9,866 nucleotides of DNA from Verrucomicrobiota bacterium (GTDB lineage: Bacteria; Verrucomicrobiota; Verrucomicrobiia; Opitutales; UBA953). Within the stretch, counting starts at the first letter, position 1. Each line of letters begins with the position of its first letter. The notes below the pieces were generated by a model. That model was not told the origin of the DNA and did no database searches. It worked only from the letters and a program-made list of their open reading frames with translations. The stretch is from contig RFRI01000034.1 of the NCBI GenBank assembly GCA_009924535.1, positions 1 through 9,866 of the forward strand, written 5' to 3'. Shown piece after piece: positions 1 through 7,769 of this stretch. The translations under genes and the position numbers were made by a program.

Positions 1-101
1 GCTAGGATTTCGAAACCAGCGGCTTCGAAGCGAGCGAGGACGGTACCGCAGAGGCGGCGCTCCATGCAGTCGGGCTTGAGGATGATAAGAGTCTTTTCCA
101 T
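1..101 (-). CDS. ndk: Nucleoside diphosphate kinase, N-terminal part (cut by window edge)
   Basis: The minus strand reads from an ATG at 101-99 into a frame open to the window edge, giving 33 residues that begin MEKTLIILKPD and end with ARFEAAGFEIL. This matches the Ndk N terminus, where the first beta strand leads to the conserved K-P-D/N of the nucleotide site (Lys9 here) and is followed by the conserved ARFEAAGF helix. Ndk moves the gamma phosphate between nucleoside tri- and diphosphates through a phosphohistidine; that histidine lies outside the window. The family is usually about 140-150 residues, so roughly a quarter is visible. The leader has GAGGGG about six bases before the ATG, the only clear Shine-Dalgarno-like sequence in the window. 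It lies 89 bases downstream of ispF in the same direction, and a perfect inverted repeat sits directly upstream. Confidence 0.9.
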   Translation of the reverse strand, partial: MEKTLIILKPDCMERRLCGTVLARFEAAGFEIL

Positions 102-114
102 AGGGTGCCCCTCG

Positions 115-134
115 TACTGAAGGGTCGTTCAGTA
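115..134. repeat. Perfect 7-bp inverted repeat upstream of ndk
   Basis: TACTGAA at 115-121 and TTCAGTA at 128-134 are exact reverse complements separated by GGGTCG. The repeat ends two bases upstream of the Shine-Dalgarno-like GAGGGG of ndk. It could be a dimeric regulator's operator or a small hairpin in the ndk leader that affects access to the ribosome site. There is no run of T after it, so it is not a terminator. The symmetry is directly visible; a function is inferred. Confidence 0.45.
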
Positions 135-180
135 TTCGATTTTAAGGCCTAAAACACAAGCCCGAACCTTAAGAAGGCCC

Positions 181-204
181 TTAAAGCCGCTTAAACGGCC
201 TTAA
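181..204 (-). other. Hairpin overlapping the ispF stop codon
   Basis: On the minus strand TTAAGGCCG and CGGCTTTAA form a 9-bp stem (one G-U pair) around the loop TTTAAG, and the ispF stop codon lies in the loop. The mismatch is tolerated only in minus-strand RNA, which fits a transcript hairpin of ispF. No T run follows, so it is a poor intrinsic terminator. It may be an mRNA end-stabilising or pausing structure, or chance. Readthrough from ispF into ndk remains possible. Confidence 0.3.
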
Positions 205-691
205 AAACAAGGCAAATGGCCTGAACGGCCAGGGCTTTACCCTGCCCGATTGAGTCCATTCCTTCGTTGGTCGTGGCCTTGATACCCACCTGGGAAGGGG
301 AGATTCCGATAATTCCGGCCACCTTGGCCTTCATCGCCTCGACGTGCGCCATGACTTTCGGGCGTTCGCCGATGATCACGACATCGACATTGCCGACGAG
401 CCAGCCTCCGGCCGAATTCGCTTCGGCGACGGCCTTCTGGACAATCATGGCGGAATCCAATCCTTTGATGGCGGCGTCCGTGTTCGGGAAATAATGCCCG
501 ATGTCGCGCAGGCCCGCGGCGCCCAGGATCGCATCGGCGACGGCATGCAGCACGACGTCCGCATCGGAATGCCCATCCGGCCCGACGTCCGAAGGGATAT
601 TCACACCACCCAAGACGCACGGACGACCGGCGACCAGCGGGTGGATATCATACCCAAGACCGACACGAAAGGCTGGCTGGGGCTGGTTCAT
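191..691 (-). CDS. ispF: 2-C-methyl-D-erythritol 2,4-cyclodiphosphate synthase
   Basis: This 166-residue protein is a complete IspF (family length about 155-165). In the cytosolic MEP pathway to isoprenoids it converts CDP-methylerythritol 2-phosphate to methylerythritol 2,4-cyclodiphosphate with release of CMP, as a homotrimer with metal sites. Visible signatures are GLGYDIH at residues 11-17 (metal ligands Asp15 and His17), GHSDADVVLHAVADA at 40-54 (third ligand His49), the DIGHYFPNTD loop at 63-72, and KATTNEG at 138-144 for binding the CDP part. The ATG at 689-691 puts GYDIH at the usual distance from the N terminus. No Shine-Dalgarno sequence precedes it. It is transcribed divergently from tRNA-Cys, and a possible -10 (TAATAT, minus strand, 713-708) would give a very short leader. 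ispD, its common partner, is not in the window. Confidence 0.96.
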   Translation of the reverse strand: MNQPQPAFRVGLGYDIHPLVAGRPCVLGGVNIPSDVGPDGHSDADVVLHAVADAILGAAGLRDIGHYFPNTDAAIKGLDSAMIVQKAVAEANSAGGWLVGNVDVVIIGERPKVMAHVEAMKAKVAGIIGISPSQVGIKATTNEGMDSIGQGKALAVQAICLVFKAV

Positions 692-743
692 GGCCTGTTC
701 TTAGGCGATATTACGGCCAAAGGGAAGCCCTCGCACAAAACCC

Positions 744-772
744 TTGAAACGCCCTCCCCGAGGAGGCATTTT
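744..772 (+). promoter_or_regulatory. Probable sigma70-type promoter of tRNA-Cys
   Basis: TTGAAA at 744-749 is a good -35, followed after 17 bases by CATTTT at 767-772 as a moderate -10 (three of six consensus bases). Transcription would start near 779, about 13 bases before the mature tRNA end. Spacing and position fit; the -10 is weak, so this is a probable call only. Confidence 0.5.
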
Positions 773-791
773 GTGGGCCTGACAGTCTTAA

Positions 792-866
792 GGCGCGGTA
801 GCCAAGTGGTAAGGCCGGGCTCTGCAAAAGCCCCATGCGTCGGTTCAATTCCGACCCGCGCCTCCA
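792..866 (+). tRNA. tRNA-Cys (anticodon GCA), CCA encoded
   Basis: The plus strand folds into a full cloverleaf. The acceptor stem pairs GGCGCGG (792-798) with CCGCGCC (856-862), the three-pair D stem is 801-803 with 813-815, the anticodon stem is 817-821 with 829-833 around the loop CTGCAAA, and the T stem is GTCGG (839-843) with CCGAC (851-855) around TTCAATT. The anticodon GCA is at 824-826. The discriminator base is T at 863, the U73 typical of tRNA-Cys, and CCA is encoded at 864-866. It is the only plus-strand gene in the window and converges on argG. Confidence 0.97.
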
Positions 867-878
867 GTTTAAACAAGA

Positions 879-903
879 AGGGCGTCCCGTAACGGGACGC
901 CCT
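879..903. terminator. Bidirectional terminator between tRNA-Cys and argG
   Basis: AGGGCGTCCCG at 879-889 pairs perfectly with CGGGACGCCCT at 893-903 around a TAA loop, giving an 11-bp GC-rich stem. It is followed on the plus strand by CTTCGTTT and on the minus strand by a T-rich CTTCTTGTTT. It sits 13 bases after the tRNA and 24 bases after the argG stop, between convergent genes, so it can end both transcripts. The T runs are interrupted, so efficiency may be moderate. Confidence 0.85.
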
Positions 904-926
904 CTTCGTTTGGCTGACCGAACGGC

Positions 927-2183
927 TTAGCGGACCGTCTTGCTGAGGTTGGCGACGCCGTTGACCTTCGAGTTCACGCGCAGGCGCAGGCCGTTGAGGC
1001 GGATGAAGCCGGTGGCGTCGTCCTGGTTGTAAGCCTTGGTGGGATCCGCTTCCATCGTGGCGATGTGCGGATTGTACAGCGAACGCGGGCTCTTGCGGCC
1101 GGCGACATAGACGCTGCCTTTGTAGAGCTTCACGCGGACGGTGCCGGTGACGTTGCGCTGCGACTCGGTGATCAGGGCCTGGAGGGCGAGGCGCTCCGGA
1201 GCGTACCAGAAGCCGTTGTAGACAAGCGTGGCGTAGCGCGGGACGAGCGAGTCGCGCAGGTGCATGACCTCGCGGTCCATGGTCAGGGACTCGATCTGGC
1301 GGTGGGCGAAGTGCAGGATGGTGCCGCCCGGAGTCTCATAGACACCGCGGCTCTTCATGCCGACGAAGCGGTTCTCGACCATGTCGACGCGGCCGACGCC
1401 ATGACGGCCGCCGAGCTTGTTGAGGGTGCGCATGACGCCGAGGGGATCGAGCTTCTTGCCGTTGACGGCGACGCAGTCGCCTTGGCGGAACTCGAGTTCG
1501 ACATACTCGGGCTTGTTCGGGGCGTCTTCCGGGGAGACGGAGAGCTTGAACATGGCCTTGTTCGAAGGATGGAAGGCGTCCATCCACGGGTCCTCGAGGA
1601 TGCCGGCTTCGTAGGAGATGTGGAGGAGGTTGCGGTCGGAGGAGTAAGGCTTCTTGGCGCTGGCTTCGACCGGGATCTTGTTGTCGGCGCAATAGGCGAT
1701 CATCTCGGCACGACCGGGAAAATCCTTGCGGAAGGCTTCGTTGCGCCAAGGGGCGATGATCTCGAGGTCCGGGGCGAGGGCGGCGCAGGTGAGCTCGAAG
1801 CGGACCTGATCGTTGCCCTTGCCGGTGGCGCCGTGGGCGATGGCGGTGGCGCCTTCCTTGCGGGCGATCTCGACCATGCGCTTGGCGATCAGCGGGCGCG
1901 CGATGGAGGTGCCGAGGTAGTACTGGCCTTCGTAGATGGCGCTGGCCTGCATCATCGGGAAGATGAAGTCGCGGGCGAACTCGGCCTGAAGGTCGTCGAC
2001 GTAGAGCTTGGAGGCGCCGGTCTTCATGGCCTTCTGCTTAAGGCCCTTGAGTTCGTCCTCCTGGCCGATGTCGGCGCAGAACGCGATCATCTCGGCATTG
2101 TGCTTGTCCTTGATCCAGGAAAGGAGGACGGAGGTGTCGAGGCCACCGGAGTAGGCCAGGACGATTTTCTTCTTCTTGCTCAT
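927..2183 (-). CDS. argG: Argininosuccinate synthase
   Basis: This 418-residue enzyme condenses citrulline and aspartate using ATP (to AMP and pyrophosphate), the next-to-last step of arginine synthesis. It is a full-length cytosolic ArgG (family about 400-450). The N-type ATP pyrophosphatase loop AYSGGLDTS is at residues 10-18, YEGQYYLGTSIARP at 84-97 matches the substrate-binding segment, and HGATGKGNDQVRFE at 117-130 is the second family signature. The ATG at 2181-2183 places the ATP loop close to the N terminus as usual. It follows argF by 18 bases and is the last gene of the cluster. The spacer has no Shine-Dalgarno sequence but contains ATTTTCC. argH, which would complete the pathway, does not follow; the terminator and tRNA-Cys do. 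Confidence 0.97.
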   Translation of the reverse strand: MSKKKKIVLAYSGGLDTSVLLSWIKDKHNAEMIAFCADIGQEDELKGLKQKAMKTGASKLYVDDLQAEFARDFIFPMMQASAIYEGQYYLGTSIARPLIAKRMVEIARKEGATAIAHGATGKGNDQVRFELTCAALAPDLEIIAPWRNEAFRKDFPGRAEMIAYCADNKIPVEASAKKPYSSDRNLLHISYEAGILEDPWMDAFHPSNKAMFKLSVSPEDAPNKPEYVELEFRQGDCVAVNGKKLDPLGVMRTLNKLGGRHGVGRVDMVENRFVGMKSRGVYETPGGTILHFAHRQIESLTMDREVMHLRDSLVPRYATLVYNGFWYAPERLALQALITESQRNVTGTVRVKLYKGSVYVAGRKSPRSLYNPHIATMEADPTKAYNQDDATGFIRLNGLRLRVNSKVNGVANLSKTVR

Positions 2184-2201
2184 AGTTATGGTATGGGAAA
2201 A

Positions 2202-3149
2202 TCAGCCGCGGTGGGCGGCGAGATGCGCGAGGATGGCCTTCTGCACGTGCAGACGATTCTCGGCTTGGTCGAAGATGATGCTCTGCTTGCTCTCGAGCAC
2301 CTCGGCGGAGACTTCCTCGCCGGGGTGGGCCGGGAGGCAGTGCATGAAATAGGCGCCGGGCTTGGCCAGGGACATCAGCTTCGCGTTGACCTGGTAAGGC
2401 TGCATGGTGCGCAGGCGTTCGGCCTTCTCGGCTTCCATGCCCATGCTGACCCAGACGTCGGTGTAGACCATGTCGGCCCCCTTCACCGCGGCGGCGGGAT
2501 CGGTCGAGAACGTGAAGGTCTCAGGCAAGCCGTCCTTCTTGAGCTGGGCGCGGATCCCGGCGGCAGGCTCATAGCCGGCCGGACCGGAGAGCGCGATCTC
2601 GACGCCGAGGGCGGCGCCGCCGAGCACGAACGAATTGGCCATGTTGCAGGCGGTGTCGCCAAGGAAGGCGACTTTCTTGCCCTTGAGCGAAGCGGCGTAC
2701 TGTTCCGGACGGCCGGGAGCGTAACGCTCGGCCAGCGTGAACATGTCCGTCATGAACTGGCACGGATGCAGGAAATCGGAAAGCGCGTTGACGATCGGCA
2801 TCGTGCCGCAGCGGGCGAATTCCTCCAAGAGGCTGTGCTCATGGCAACGGATCACCATGCCGTGGAGGTAACGCGAAAGGACGCGGGCGGTGTCCGCGAC
2901 GGTCTCGCCACGGGAAATCTGGAGGTCGTCGGCATTGAGCATCACCGGCTGGCCGCCGAGCTCATGCACGCCGACCTGGAAGGAGACGCGGGTGCGGGTG
3001 CTCTTCTTGAAGAACATCAGGCCCCAGGACTGGTGCGCAAGGGCGGCGCCGGCGGACTTGCCGCGGCCGGCCTTGAGCACCGCGGCGGCGGCGAAGACCT
3101 GGGCCGTTTCGGCCGGGCTCAGGTCGGTCTCCTTCAGGAAATGACGCAT
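2202..3149 (-). CDS. argF: Ornithine carbamoyltransferase
   Basis: ArgF makes citrulline from ornithine and carbamoyl phosphate. With the start at ATG 3149 the protein has 315 residues, the normal length. Visible motifs are the carbamoyl-phosphate site KKSTRTR (48-54), HPCQ (128-131), the ornithine loop DVWVSMG (231-237) and the catalytic Cys271 in HCLP (270-273). The SMG loop and HCLP support ornithine rather than acetylornithine as substrate. A 343-residue reading from TTG at 3233 overlaps argD but adds an uncharacteristic leader before MRHFL, the usual family N terminus, so I reject it. The chosen start has no Shine-Dalgarno sequence and leaves a 68-base spacer after argD, the longest inside the cluster. 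GDTACNMANS (164-173) and HPGEE (275-279) depart from the common GDGNN and HRGEE forms but keep the core catalytic residues. Confidence 0.95.
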   Translation of the reverse strand: MRHFLKETDLSPAETAQVFAAAAVLKAGRGKSAGAALAHQSWGLMFFKKSTRTRVSFQVGVHELGGQPVMLNADDLQISRGETVADTARVLSRYLHGMVIRCHEHSLLEEFARCGTMPIVNALSDFLHPCQFMTDMFTLAERYAPGRPEQYAASLKGKKVAFLGDTACNMANSFVLGGAALGVEIALSGPAGYEPAAGIRAQLKKDGLPETFTFSTDPAAAVKGADMVYTDVWVSMGMEAEKAERLRTMQPYQVNAKLMSLAKPGAYFMHCLPAHPGEEVSAEVLESKQSIIFDQAENRLHVQKAILAHLAAHRG

Positions 3150-3217
3150 CTCGGAAAGCGTTTGAACATAGGCCTCGTGCCCTGTTTGGACAGAGGAAAA
3201 TAAGGGCGGGGAACCGC

Positions 3218-4437
<1,220 letters not shown>

Positions 4438-4438
<1 letters not shown>

Positions 4439-5319
4439 CAACCGTGGACGATTTCGGTGCCGATGCCCTTGTCGGTGAAGACCTCAAGCAGGAGCGCATG
4501 CGGGACGCGGCCGTCGATGAAGTGTACACGGCGGACGCCTTCCTTGAGGGCCTTCACGGCGCTATCGACCTTTGGGATCATCCCACCGGCGATGACGCCC
4601 TTGCGCTTGAGTTCGTCGACTTCGCTGACCTTCAGCGTGGTAATGAGGGAGGTCGGATCCTTCTCGTCGGCGAGGAGGCCCGGGACATCGCTCATGAAGA
4701 TGAGGCGGCGGGCGCGCAGGGAATTGGCCACGGCGGCGGCGGCGACGTCGGCGTTGGTATTGTAAGCCTGGTCATCGGCGTCGAGCGCGATGGGCGACAC
4801 GACCGGGAGATGGCCGTCGGCGAGCGCCTTCTTGATCAGCTTCGTCTTCACGAACTTGATATCCCCGACGAAACCGATGTCGACGGGCTGCCCTTTATCG
4901 TCGGCGCCGAAGAGCTTCTCGCAAAGGTTGACGTGGTTGCCCGGCATGCCGAGCGGGTTGGCGCCGCGGACCTTGAGGGACTCGCAGATCTGTCCGTTGA
5001 TCTCGTGGTTGAGGGTCTCCTCGACGATCTTGACGGTGGCGGCGTCGGTGACGCGCATGCCGCCGCGGAACTCGGACTTGATGCCGGCCTTGTCCATGGC
5101 GCGGGTGATGGCCTTACCCCCGCCATGCACGACTACGACCTGGATGCCCACGGCGGACAGGAAGGCGATGTCGGTGGCGACACGGTCACGGCCTTCGGGG
5201 TTCGGGTCGTCCATGAAGCTGCCTCCGTACTTCACCACGAAGGTGGAGCCTCGGAACTTATGGATATAGGGAAGCGCCTCGAGAAGGACCTCGGCTTTTT
5301 GCGTGGCGGGAATGCTCAT
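4438..5319 (-). CDS. argB: Acetylglutamate kinase
   Basis: ArgB phosphorylates N-acetylglutamate with ATP and is usually the controlled step in organisms using the ArgJ cycle. This 293-residue protein of the amino acid kinase fold shows KYGG at 30-33, HGGGK at 65-69, RGGMRVTD at 85-92 for acetylglutamate binding, NTNADVAAA at 187-195 and GGMIPK at 245-250. About 25 residues precede the kinase core (AEVLLEALPYIHKF), which resembles the N-terminal helix of hexameric arginine-inhibited enzymes such as those of Pseudomonas and Thermotoga. Feedback inhibition by arginine is therefore likely but inferred. It follows argJ by 51 bases and its stop overlaps the argD start by one base. No Shine-Dalgarno sequence precedes the ATG at 5317-5319. 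Confidence 0.96.
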
Positions 5320-5370
5320 CTTGCGGGACGGAGTGTCAGGATTGCGGACGGGAGAGTAAACGGCAAAACC

Positions 5371-6600
5371 TTACTCGCTCTTGTTGTAGTTCACGTAGCC
5401 GTCCGTGAGGTCGGCGGCCAGGAGGCGGAACTTCGCGTCGCCGAGGTTGAGCTTCAGCCGGACGGCGAAACGGGCCGCCTTCACGATCTGCTTCCACTTG
5501 GGCTTGTTCTCCGGCAGCGGCTTGCCGCCGAGGACGGCCGGGACGTCGTCGTAGTAGATATCCAGCTTGGCTTCGTCGAGACCGGTGCGGGCGTAGCCGG
5601 CGGCGTCGGCCAGGCGGCCCCAGTTAGGGTCTTCGCCGTACCAGGAGGACTTCACGAGGAGGGAGTTGCCGATCGCGCGGGCGATCTTCTCGGCGTCGGC
5701 CCGGGTGCGGGCGCCTTCGATCTCCACGGCCACGACCTTGGTGATCTTCTCGCCGTCGCCGACGATCTTCTCCGCCAGGGCGAAGCAGACCTTGTCGAGG
5801 GCTTCCTGGAACAGGGTCCGGAGACCGGCCGGGGCGGAAGCGCCTACCGACACGCCCGAGACGCCAGAAGCGAGGAGCAGGACGGTGTCATTGGTGGACA
5901 TGTCGCCATCGACGCTGACGCAGTTGAACGACTGGTCGGACGAGGACTTCAGGGCCGTCTTGAGCTCCGCGGGCGAGGCGGACGCGTCGGTGCAGACGAA
6001 GGCGAGCATCGTGGCCATGTTGGGCTCGATCATGCCGGCGCCCTTGGCGATGCCGGCGATGGTGACAGTCTTGCCCTCCCAGACGAAGCGCGCGGTGACG
6101 GATTTCGGACGGGTGTCGGAGGTGAGGATGGCGTTGGCGGAACGCACGCCCTCGGCGGCGTCGCGCGAGAGACGCGAGGCGGAGACCTTGATGCCCTCGG
6201 CGACCTTGGCCATCGGCAGAAGCTCACCGATACGGCCGGTCGAGCAGACGAGGAAGGCGTCGTCCGGAGCACCCACGGCGGCGGCCGAGAGTTTCGCCAT
6301 CGCGGCGGCATCGGCGTCACCTTGGGCGGCCGTGCAGGCATTGGCGTTGCCGCTGTTGCCGACGATGCCGCGGATCTTGTCCGCGGAGACGGCGAGCACC
6401 TGCTGGCAGAAGCGGACCGGGGCGGCCTTCACGTCGTTGGTCGTGAAGACGCCGGCGGCGGCGCACGGCCGATCGGCGACGACGAGCGTCAGGTCGAGGC
6501 GGTCGGCGCCCTTGTTACGGATGTCGCAGCCGGCGGCGCCGACGCGGAAGCCGGGCACGTCGGAGACGCCCGGCGAATCATTGGTGAACTCGATGGACAT
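5371..6600 (-). CDS. argJ: Glutamate N-acetyltransferase (ornithine acetyltransferase)
   Basis: ArgJ transfers the acetyl group of N-acetylornithine to glutamate, releasing ornithine and recycling the acetyl group; many members also accept acetyl-CoA. The 409-residue precursor has normal length. It cleaves itself into two chains before the nucleophile threonine in KGAGMIEPNMATML, here Thr197, giving chains of about 196 and 213 residues. NSGNANACT at 82-90 and the C-terminal DLTDGYVNYNKSE are also family features. In the segment usually written STGVIG this protein has STGRIG (120-125). The gene starts six bases after argC, with TTTTCC between the TGA and the ATG and no Shine-Dalgarno sequence. 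Whether it also does the ArgA reaction cannot be told from sequence, but no argA is in the window. Confidence 0.96.
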   Translation of the reverse strand: MSIEFTNDSPGVSDVPGFRVGAAGCDIRNKGADRLDLTLVVADRPCAAAGVFTTNDVKAAPVRFCQQVLAVSADKIRGIVGNSGNANACTAAQGDADAAAMAKLSAAAVGAPDDAFLVCSTGRIGELLPMAKVAEGIKVSASRLSRDAAEGVRSANAILTSDTRPKSVTARFVWEGKTVTIAGIAKGAGMIEPNMATMLAFVCTDASASPAELKTALKSSSDQSFNCVSVDGDMSTNDTVLLLASGVSGVSVGASAPAGLRTLFQEALDKVCFALAEKIVGDGEKITKVVAVEIEGARTRADAEKIARAIGNSLLVKSSWYGEDPNWGRLADAAGYARTGLDEAKLDIYYDDVPAVLGGKPLPENKPKWKQIVKAARFAVRLKLNLGDAKFRLLAADLTDGYVNYNKSE

Positions 6601-6606
6601 GGAAAA

Positions 6607-7656
6607 TCAGCGAAGGCCTTCGGACTCGTCCCAACCCATCATCAGGTTGAGATTCTGGACCGCCTGACCGCCGGCACCCTTCAGGAGATTGTCGATCACC
6701 GAGGTGATGATGAGGTTGCCGGTGCGCGCGTCGGCGACGACGGAGCAGGCGACCCGGTTGGTATTGGTCACGTGGGCGCTGTCAGGGAATTCGCCGGACT
6801 TGAGCAAGGTCACGAAGGGCCGGCCGGCATAGGCCTGCTGCCACACGACCTCGACCTGGGCGACGGTGACGCCCGGGGCGGGTACGACGATGGTCGTGGC
6901 GATACCCCGATGCATCGGAGCGAGGTGCGGATTGAACTGGACCACGACCGGCTGGCCGGCGGCCAAGCCGAACTGCTCCTCGATCTCAGCGATGTGCCGG
7001 TGACCGGGGATGCCGTAGGCCTTGATCGAGCTGTCGCGCTCGGAGAACAGGAAGGCCACGTCGGCCTTCTTGCCGGCACCGGAGACGCCGCTGTAGGAAT
7101 TGATGATCAGGCGGCCCGGCTCGGGCTTGAGCAAGCCTGCGCGCAGGAGCGGCACGAGCGGCACCTGGATGCTGGTCGGGTAGCAACCCGGACAGGCGAT
7201 GAGCTTCGCGGATCGCCACGCGTCGTCCGTCTGGAGTTCCGGGATGACGTAACGGGCCTGCGCGGCGAGCGCCGGGGCCGGATGGTCATGTCCGTAATAC
7301 TTTTTGTACAACCCGAGGTCGCGCAGGCGGAAGTCGGCGGACAGGTCGAGCACCCGTTTGCCGGCCGCGACGAGCGGCTGGGCGTATTCGGCGGCGACGC
7401 CGTGCGGCAGCGCCAGGAACCAGACGTCCACGTCGGACTTCGCGCACTCCTCGGGGGAGGACGCGGAGAAGACCAGGGCCGGATCCACGACGCCGCGCAG
7501 GCGCGGGATCTCGTCGGCCACGGACTTGCCGGCCAAGGTGCGGGAACAGACGGCGGCGAGCTTGACCCGCGGGTGGCGGGCCAGGACGCGGACGAGCTCC
7601 TCTCCGGTGTACCCGGAGGCGCCGACGATGCCGACCTTGGTCAGGTTTTGGGACAT
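6607..7656 (-). CDS. argC: N-acetyl-gamma-glutamyl-phosphate reductase
   Basis: ArgC reduces N-acetylglutamyl phosphate to the semialdehyde with NADPH. This 349-residue protein is the longer type 1 form (about 340-350 residues). The Rossmann motif GIVGASGYTGEE is at 9-20, LPHG at 83-86, DLSADFRL at 104-111, the catalytic cysteine is Cys158 in PGCYPTS, and GIPGHRH carries the active-site histidine. The residue before PGCYPT is Cys instead of the common Asn. It is the first gene of the arginine cluster, and argJ follows after six bases. Upstream are 59 bases and then the rpsI terminator. In that space I see neither a strong promoter nor an ArgR-type box; a weak -10-like TATCCT is at 7670-7665 on the minus strand. 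The ATG at 7654-7656 is set by the GASGYTG distance. Confidence 0.97.
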   Translation of the reverse strand: MSQNLTKVGIVGASGYTGEELVRVLARHPRVKLAAVCSRTLAGKSVADEIPRLRGVVDPALVFSASSPEECAKSDVDVWFLALPHGVAAEYAQPLVAAGKRVLDLSADFRLRDLGLYKKYYGHDHPAPALAAQARYVIPELQTDDAWRSAKLIACPGCYPTSIQVPLVPLLRAGLLKPEPGRLIINSYSGVSGAGKKADVAFLFSERDSSIKAYGIPGHRHIAEIEEQFGLAAGQPVVVQFNPHLAPMHRGIATTIVVPAPGVTVAQVEVVWQQAYAGRPFVTLLKSGEFPDSAHVTNTNRVACSVVADARTGNLIITSVIDNLLKGAGGQAVQNLNLMMGWDESEGLR

Positions 7657-7715
7657 GGCTTGAAAGGATAGGTTGGTTTGATGACGAAGTGATGGCGGGA
7701 CACGGGGAACTGGGC

Positions 7716-7745
7716 AACAAAAAGGCCCCGGGGTGCCGGGGCCTT
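7716..7745 (-). terminator. Strong intrinsic terminator after rpsI
   Basis: On the minus strand AAGGCCCCGG (7745-7736) and CCGGGGCCTT (7731-7722) form a perfect 10-bp stem with the four-base loop CACC, followed by TTTTTGTT. This is a textbook rho-independent terminator 24 bases past the rpsI stop. It separates the ribosomal pair from the arginine genes, so argC-G should either have their own promoter in the following 59 bases or depend on readthrough. Confidence 0.93.
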
Positions 7746-7769
7746 CGAGGGTTCCTGTCTCTTCGCGGA

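Noticed and set aside
688..876. A 62-codon minus-strand frame containing RVGIEPTHGAFAEPGLTTW
   Set aside because: This is the translated complement of the tRNA-Cys gene, a known type of spurious protein prediction.
1065..3203. A 712-codon plus-strand open frame opposite argG and argF
   Set aside because: Same cause as the other long antisense frame; the minus-strand genes have full family motifs and the plus frame has none.
4444..7671. A 1075-codon plus-strand open frame opposite argB, argJ and argC
   Set aside because: It is the antisense shadow of three clearly recognised enzymes. It has low-complexity Gly/Asp/Val/Arg composition, no domain, and arises because the GC-rich sense genes avoid TTA, CTA and TCA codons.
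7657..7715. Possible ARG box (ArgR/AhrC operator) before argC
   Set aside because: I looked for paired TGAAT/ATTCA-like half-sites in this leader and found none.
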